Source of the DNA: Trifolium pratense
Lineage: Eukaryota; Streptophyta; Magnoliopsida; Fabales; Fabaceae
NCBI RefSeq assembly: GCF_020283565.1
Contig: NC_060059.1
Location: forward strand, 39,734,338-39,798,337
Direction of reading: 5' to 3'
DNA length: 64,000 bases
This document shows, one piece after another, positions 60,885 through 64,000 of this stretch (positions within the stretch are counted from its first letter, which is position 1; each line of letters opens with the position of its first letter). The notes beneath the pieces are model-generated. The model was given only the letters and a program-made list of their open reading frames with translations, made no database searches and had not been told where the DNA came from. The position numbers were made by a program, and so were the translations under genes.

Positions 60885-62830
60885 TATGTAATCAAATTGG
60901 TTCTCGATACAAAGAGGAATTAAATGAAACATACAACTCCTAGTCCAAGAATTGACCACCTTAACTAACAAATGAGCAACCAAATTCGTTTGGCGCTTTA
61001 CAAACTTCACCTCGAAGTTGGAATTCAAAGCTAAAAAGTTCTTAGTGAATGTTTGGTTTCAATTCTGGAGCAGCCAGAATTGATTCTGGACATGTAGAAT
61101 GAATTCTGACTTGTTTGGTTCCTCAAAACTAGAATTGATTCTGCCTCCAGAATGGATTCTACTTGAAGCTAGAAATTGTAGCTTCTCATTCTAGAATTGA
61201 TTTTTACACTCAAATTATTTGTTCAACTCACTTTTGTATGAATATATCCAAACATAAATCAATTCTATCAAACTCAATTCTATCAAAATCAATTCTTTCA
61301 AACTCAATTCTATCAAAATCAATTCTGTCCACCGCAGAACCAAACACATACTTAATACTTGAAATAAGTGCGCTAAATTCAGAAGCTAACAAATGAGCAA
61401 CCAGTTGTGAATCACTTTCAAATACTATGTGCTCCATATGCATGTTACTGGCTGCTTGCATTGCCAACATTAAGGCTAATGCTTCAGCTTCAATAATGGT
61501 GTGATTACTTTCATCCCAAGCTGTACCTGCATACATGAACAGCCCTGCATCATTCCTAATACACCAGCCGCGATTTGTTACCCACCCATGATGATCTTGA
61601 AACCAGGCATCAACGTTACACTTTAACCATCCAAACTGTGGTGGTTGCCATGACTGTTGCTGCTGCATTTTTTCATCACTGAGAGTGTTTTGGTAGAAGC
61701 TTTGTGCCATGAACCACTCATTCCAAGTTTGAAATGCTTGCATACCCAATTGCTTTGCCTCACTCTTTTCATTATTCCAAATCCAGTTATTCCTATTATT
61801 CCAAATGGTCCATATCATGAAAGCAAAACGTCCTGCTACTGCCCTCTCCTCATTAGTACATATATCATGTATCAATGCTTTAGCATCATGAAATTTTTGA
61901 AGCCTCGGTTCGATAATATGCCTCAGACCTGCAGCTGCCCAGCTTTGCCTACTCTCCGGGCAATCAAATAGGATGTGGCAGTCGTCCTCTGCTCCTTCTT
62001 CACACAACTGACATATCAATGGACATTGTACTACGAAGTTGCACTTTCGCTGGAAGGCATTCCCTACAAATCCGCCATAGCAAATGTTTAGATTTTGGTG
62101 GTGCTCTAATTTTCCAGATGCTGTTTCTCCAATCCCCGTTTACACCACAACGTCGCATTTCTTCTTTCTCTTGCATCAGCAGTCTATAACCTGTCCTCAA
62201 AGTATAGTTTCCATGTGTTTCCTCTTTCCAAACCAAGCAATCCCCTTGCACTACCTCAAGTAATGGTACTGACAGAATGTCTTGTGCTGCATCATAAGAG
62301 AACAAGAATTTTATTATTATTCCATTATCTCATACCCTCCAATATAAGATGATTAACATTCATATTATACACACCTTGGACTTGAGATGATTGCACCAAC
62401 TGTTCCTTTCGCCTCTAAGCCAAGGGTCATGCATTACCTTGATCTTGCTTCCATCGCCAATTCTCCACATACACCCAAGAGTAAGCACATGACGTGATTT
62501 CCATAAACTCCCCCACACTTAACTTGGATTATTCTCAATATTAGCTTCAAGAAAGGATGAATATGGGAAGTACCTTGCTTTAAATATTCTAGCCACCAAT
62601 GTGTCCGGATTTGCACTATATGACATCTTTCTTGCTTCTTCCTACCATAGATGGTAAGCCCAAATATATTCCCGTGCCTAATGCATGCCCGACTCCCATA
62701 ATTTTTTAGAAGTCTTCTTGTGCCGGTTTACTAATATTGCGACTAAAAAACACCTCTGACTTATTCATATTAATTTCTTGGCCAGACGCCTCTTCATACA
62801 CAGAAAGGATCTCCATCAGAAAGGAAGTGT
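60885..62830 (-). pseudogene. LINE (non-LTR retrotransposon) remnant: RT end, zf-RVT, RNase H
   Basis: Minus strand. About 62640-62830 encodes the end of the reverse transcriptase (EASGQEINMNKSEVFFSRNI). Between 62300 and 62610 are pieces like YVWRSLWKS and MWRIGDGSKIKVMHDPWLRG, in broken frames. 62000-62305 and 61980-62019 carry the zf-RVT region (WKIRAPPKSKHLLWRICREC then CPLICQLCEEGAEDD), separated by a frameshift near 62035. The RNase H domain begins in LKCNVDAWFQ, with IEAEALALMLAMQAASNM and VFESDSQLVAHLL. A MITE at about 61050-61352 interrupts it, and the domain resumes as FEVKFVKRQTNLVAHLLVKV at about 60990. The element is truncated in the RT at its 5' side, as LINEs often are. It is not functional. 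Confidence 0.85.
61050..61352. mobile_element. TIR element inserted in the LINE RNase H domain
   Basis: Ends (ga)atgtttggtttcaattctg and cgcagaaccaaacacat(a) are imperfect complements, and removal restores the RNase H order. It carries five 15-bp units of the form tcaattctatcaaaM (about 61258-61332), so an open frame reads through it on both strands. Target duplication unclear. Confidence 0.75.
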
Positions 62831-63711
62831 TTTCTTAAATGACTTAAAATCTATTTTTAACTATACATATATATATTTAGAAAAACTTATTTAATGAATA
62901 AAACTAATTTGATTTAAATCTTATATTGTGCTGTATTAACTAACCACAAGCTCTCCCAAATTCGATTTCTAACTGTTAAAAAATGGTTTGGCCAGAGCCT
63001 CATACCACTACAATGATTAGTAATTAATTAATTTTTTATTTTTTGACACACGTAATTAATTGAAAACTGAGATACACGATGTTAAATAAGAATAAACGGA
63101 CTTTTTATTTTCACCTCCAACAGGAAGGTAGAGGAGATAACTAAAAATAAGATTATACTTGCATTGCATATGATACTGTAACATCTAATTTGCCACTTAA
63201 TAATAACTTTTTTGAGAAAACACTTAATAATAGTATTAACTTAATGGATTGGACACAGACTAAAGCCTGTATATGAGACAAGAAGAGGCTAAAACCAGGT
63301 CAACAAAATGAATAGCCAACAAAAATAAAATAAAAAGTTGAATATTTAAAAGGATAAACATATATTTTCAAATATATTTAGGCTACTGTGTATTGTTATT
63401 ACTTATTACTGGCTTCAAGAACAAGTCAGATGCCTAATTAGTACAGTTACAGTAATTTGAAGCTTCAAAGTACATCATTTCATGGCATTATGCCAACCAA
63501 AATGAAATTGAAGGCACCTATGCCAGAAGATCATGCTGTGTTCAATGTTTGCTATTCACTAGCAGCAAAAATAACCATAATATATATATAGCCATACAAA
63601 GTTGCTTACCCTGCATCCTCTCATAATTTTTCATCAAAGATATTGCGCCATTACTTCATATGCTTTGTGAAACCAAAATACCCTGCCATACCTCCCACAA
63701 GCCACAAACCA
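62831..63711. other. Intergenic; 3' flank of the minus-strand gene at the window edge
   Basis: AT-rich, no gene or recognised repeat. The part nearest 63711 is presumably 3' UTR of the truncated gene. Confidence 0.5.
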
Positions 63712-64000
63712 TCACTGTTGCCTGAATATAAACGAGTTTTCTCTCACTGAATTCTCGGGAAACTGGCATCTCATATACTTCAGCTGTGCTTTTGTATCAT
63801 CCTCAATTCCTTCTTTGCGTTTTCTAGTTCCATCAGTAGTGGTGGTTGGGTTCGTTGTATCATCACCGGACAAACTTCTGGTGTCCGCAGTATCATGCAT
63901 CTCTACATCACCACCACGAACTCTATCTGCCACGGACCCTCCATGTGTAGAATTTAAAAAGTGAGGTTTGACTACTGGAGGCATATACGCGGTTCTTGAA
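63712..64000 (-). CDS. Unrecognised protein, C-terminal exon (gene continues beyond window)
   Basis: An open minus-strand frame enters from base 64000 (reading SRTAYMPPVVKPHFLN) and ends at TGA just after FIFRQQ. The visible 95 or so residues are hydrophilic, with a Thr-rich stretch (DDTTNPTTTTDGTRKRKEG), a basic cluster RKRK that could serve nuclear import, and KAQLKYMRCQFPENSVREN. Codon use is gene-like and frame continuity to the window edge supports a real last exon, but I do not recognise the family. The first Met in view is not necessarily a start. Confidence 0.5.
   Translation of the reverse strand, partial: SRTAYMPPVVKPHFLNSTHGGSVADRVRGGDVEMHDTADTRSLSGDDTTNPTTTTDGTRKRKEGIEDDTKAQLKYMRCQFPENSVRENSFIFRQQ

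Noticed and set aside
61163..61396. Plus-strand frame with periodic SILSNSILSK peptide
   Set aside because: It is the 15-bp repeat of the element inserted in the LINE, not a protein-coding repeat.
1..64000. CRISPR arrays, bacterial operons, rRNA or organellar insertions
   Set aside because: None seen; the repeats present are dispersed or inverted, and the genes are intron-containing nuclear plant genes.

Overview
This window is plant nuclear DNA, most likely from a legume of the Medicago/Trifolium type. The evidence is AT-rich intergenic DNA, short-intron genes with GT-AG junctions, many MITEs and tRNA-derived SINEs, and a local cluster of small secreted cysteine-rich (defensin-like) peptide genes. 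The species is an inference; no marker in the window names it.

Layout. (1) 1-3343, + strand: the 3' ten exons of a class IV histone deacetylase (HDA2 type). (2) 5311-13050, +: a complete 20-exon KEA4/5/6-type cation/H+ antiporter of 586 residues. (3) 18243-18821, +: an intronless PYL2-type abscisic acid receptor (192 residues). (4) 28448-30854, +: a four-exon BELL/TALE homeodomain gene of the ATH1 type (533 residues), followed by a decayed duplicate of its own exon 2/intron 2 at 31183-31581. (5) 32500-44470: a defensin-like peptide family in repeated blocks, with two intact genes (32949-33269 and 40378-40689), one copy that has lost exon 1 and its promoter (34967-35145) and one decayed copy (44168-44470). 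An intronless B3-domain gene (35726-36307, -) sits among them. (6) 46856-51130, -: a complete 11-exon NDRG/NDL-type gene (349 residues) whose first intron appears to use a GC donor. (7) 51131-62850: a repeat-rich gene desert ending in a broken LINE on the - strand. (8) 63712-64000, -: the last exon of an unrecognised gene that runs off the window.

The gene deserts are built largely from nested transposons with readable boundaries: Stowaway-like MITEs with TA target duplications, Tourist/PIF-like elements with TAA/TTA duplications, Mutator-like MITEs with perfect 9-bp duplications, an hAT-like element with an 8-bp duplication, a Helitron with a 3' hairpin and CTAG end, a long hairpin element, and several SINE families.

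The genes do not form a pathway; each is an independent plant locus. The two most interesting signals are the birth-and-death cluster of defensin-like genes and a family of about 180-bp elements whose two termini are each themselves palindromes and which carry perfect 9-bp target duplications.

Limits: exon boundaries were derived by hand from splice signals, reading-phase continuity and remembered family sequence. No similarity search or alignment was run.
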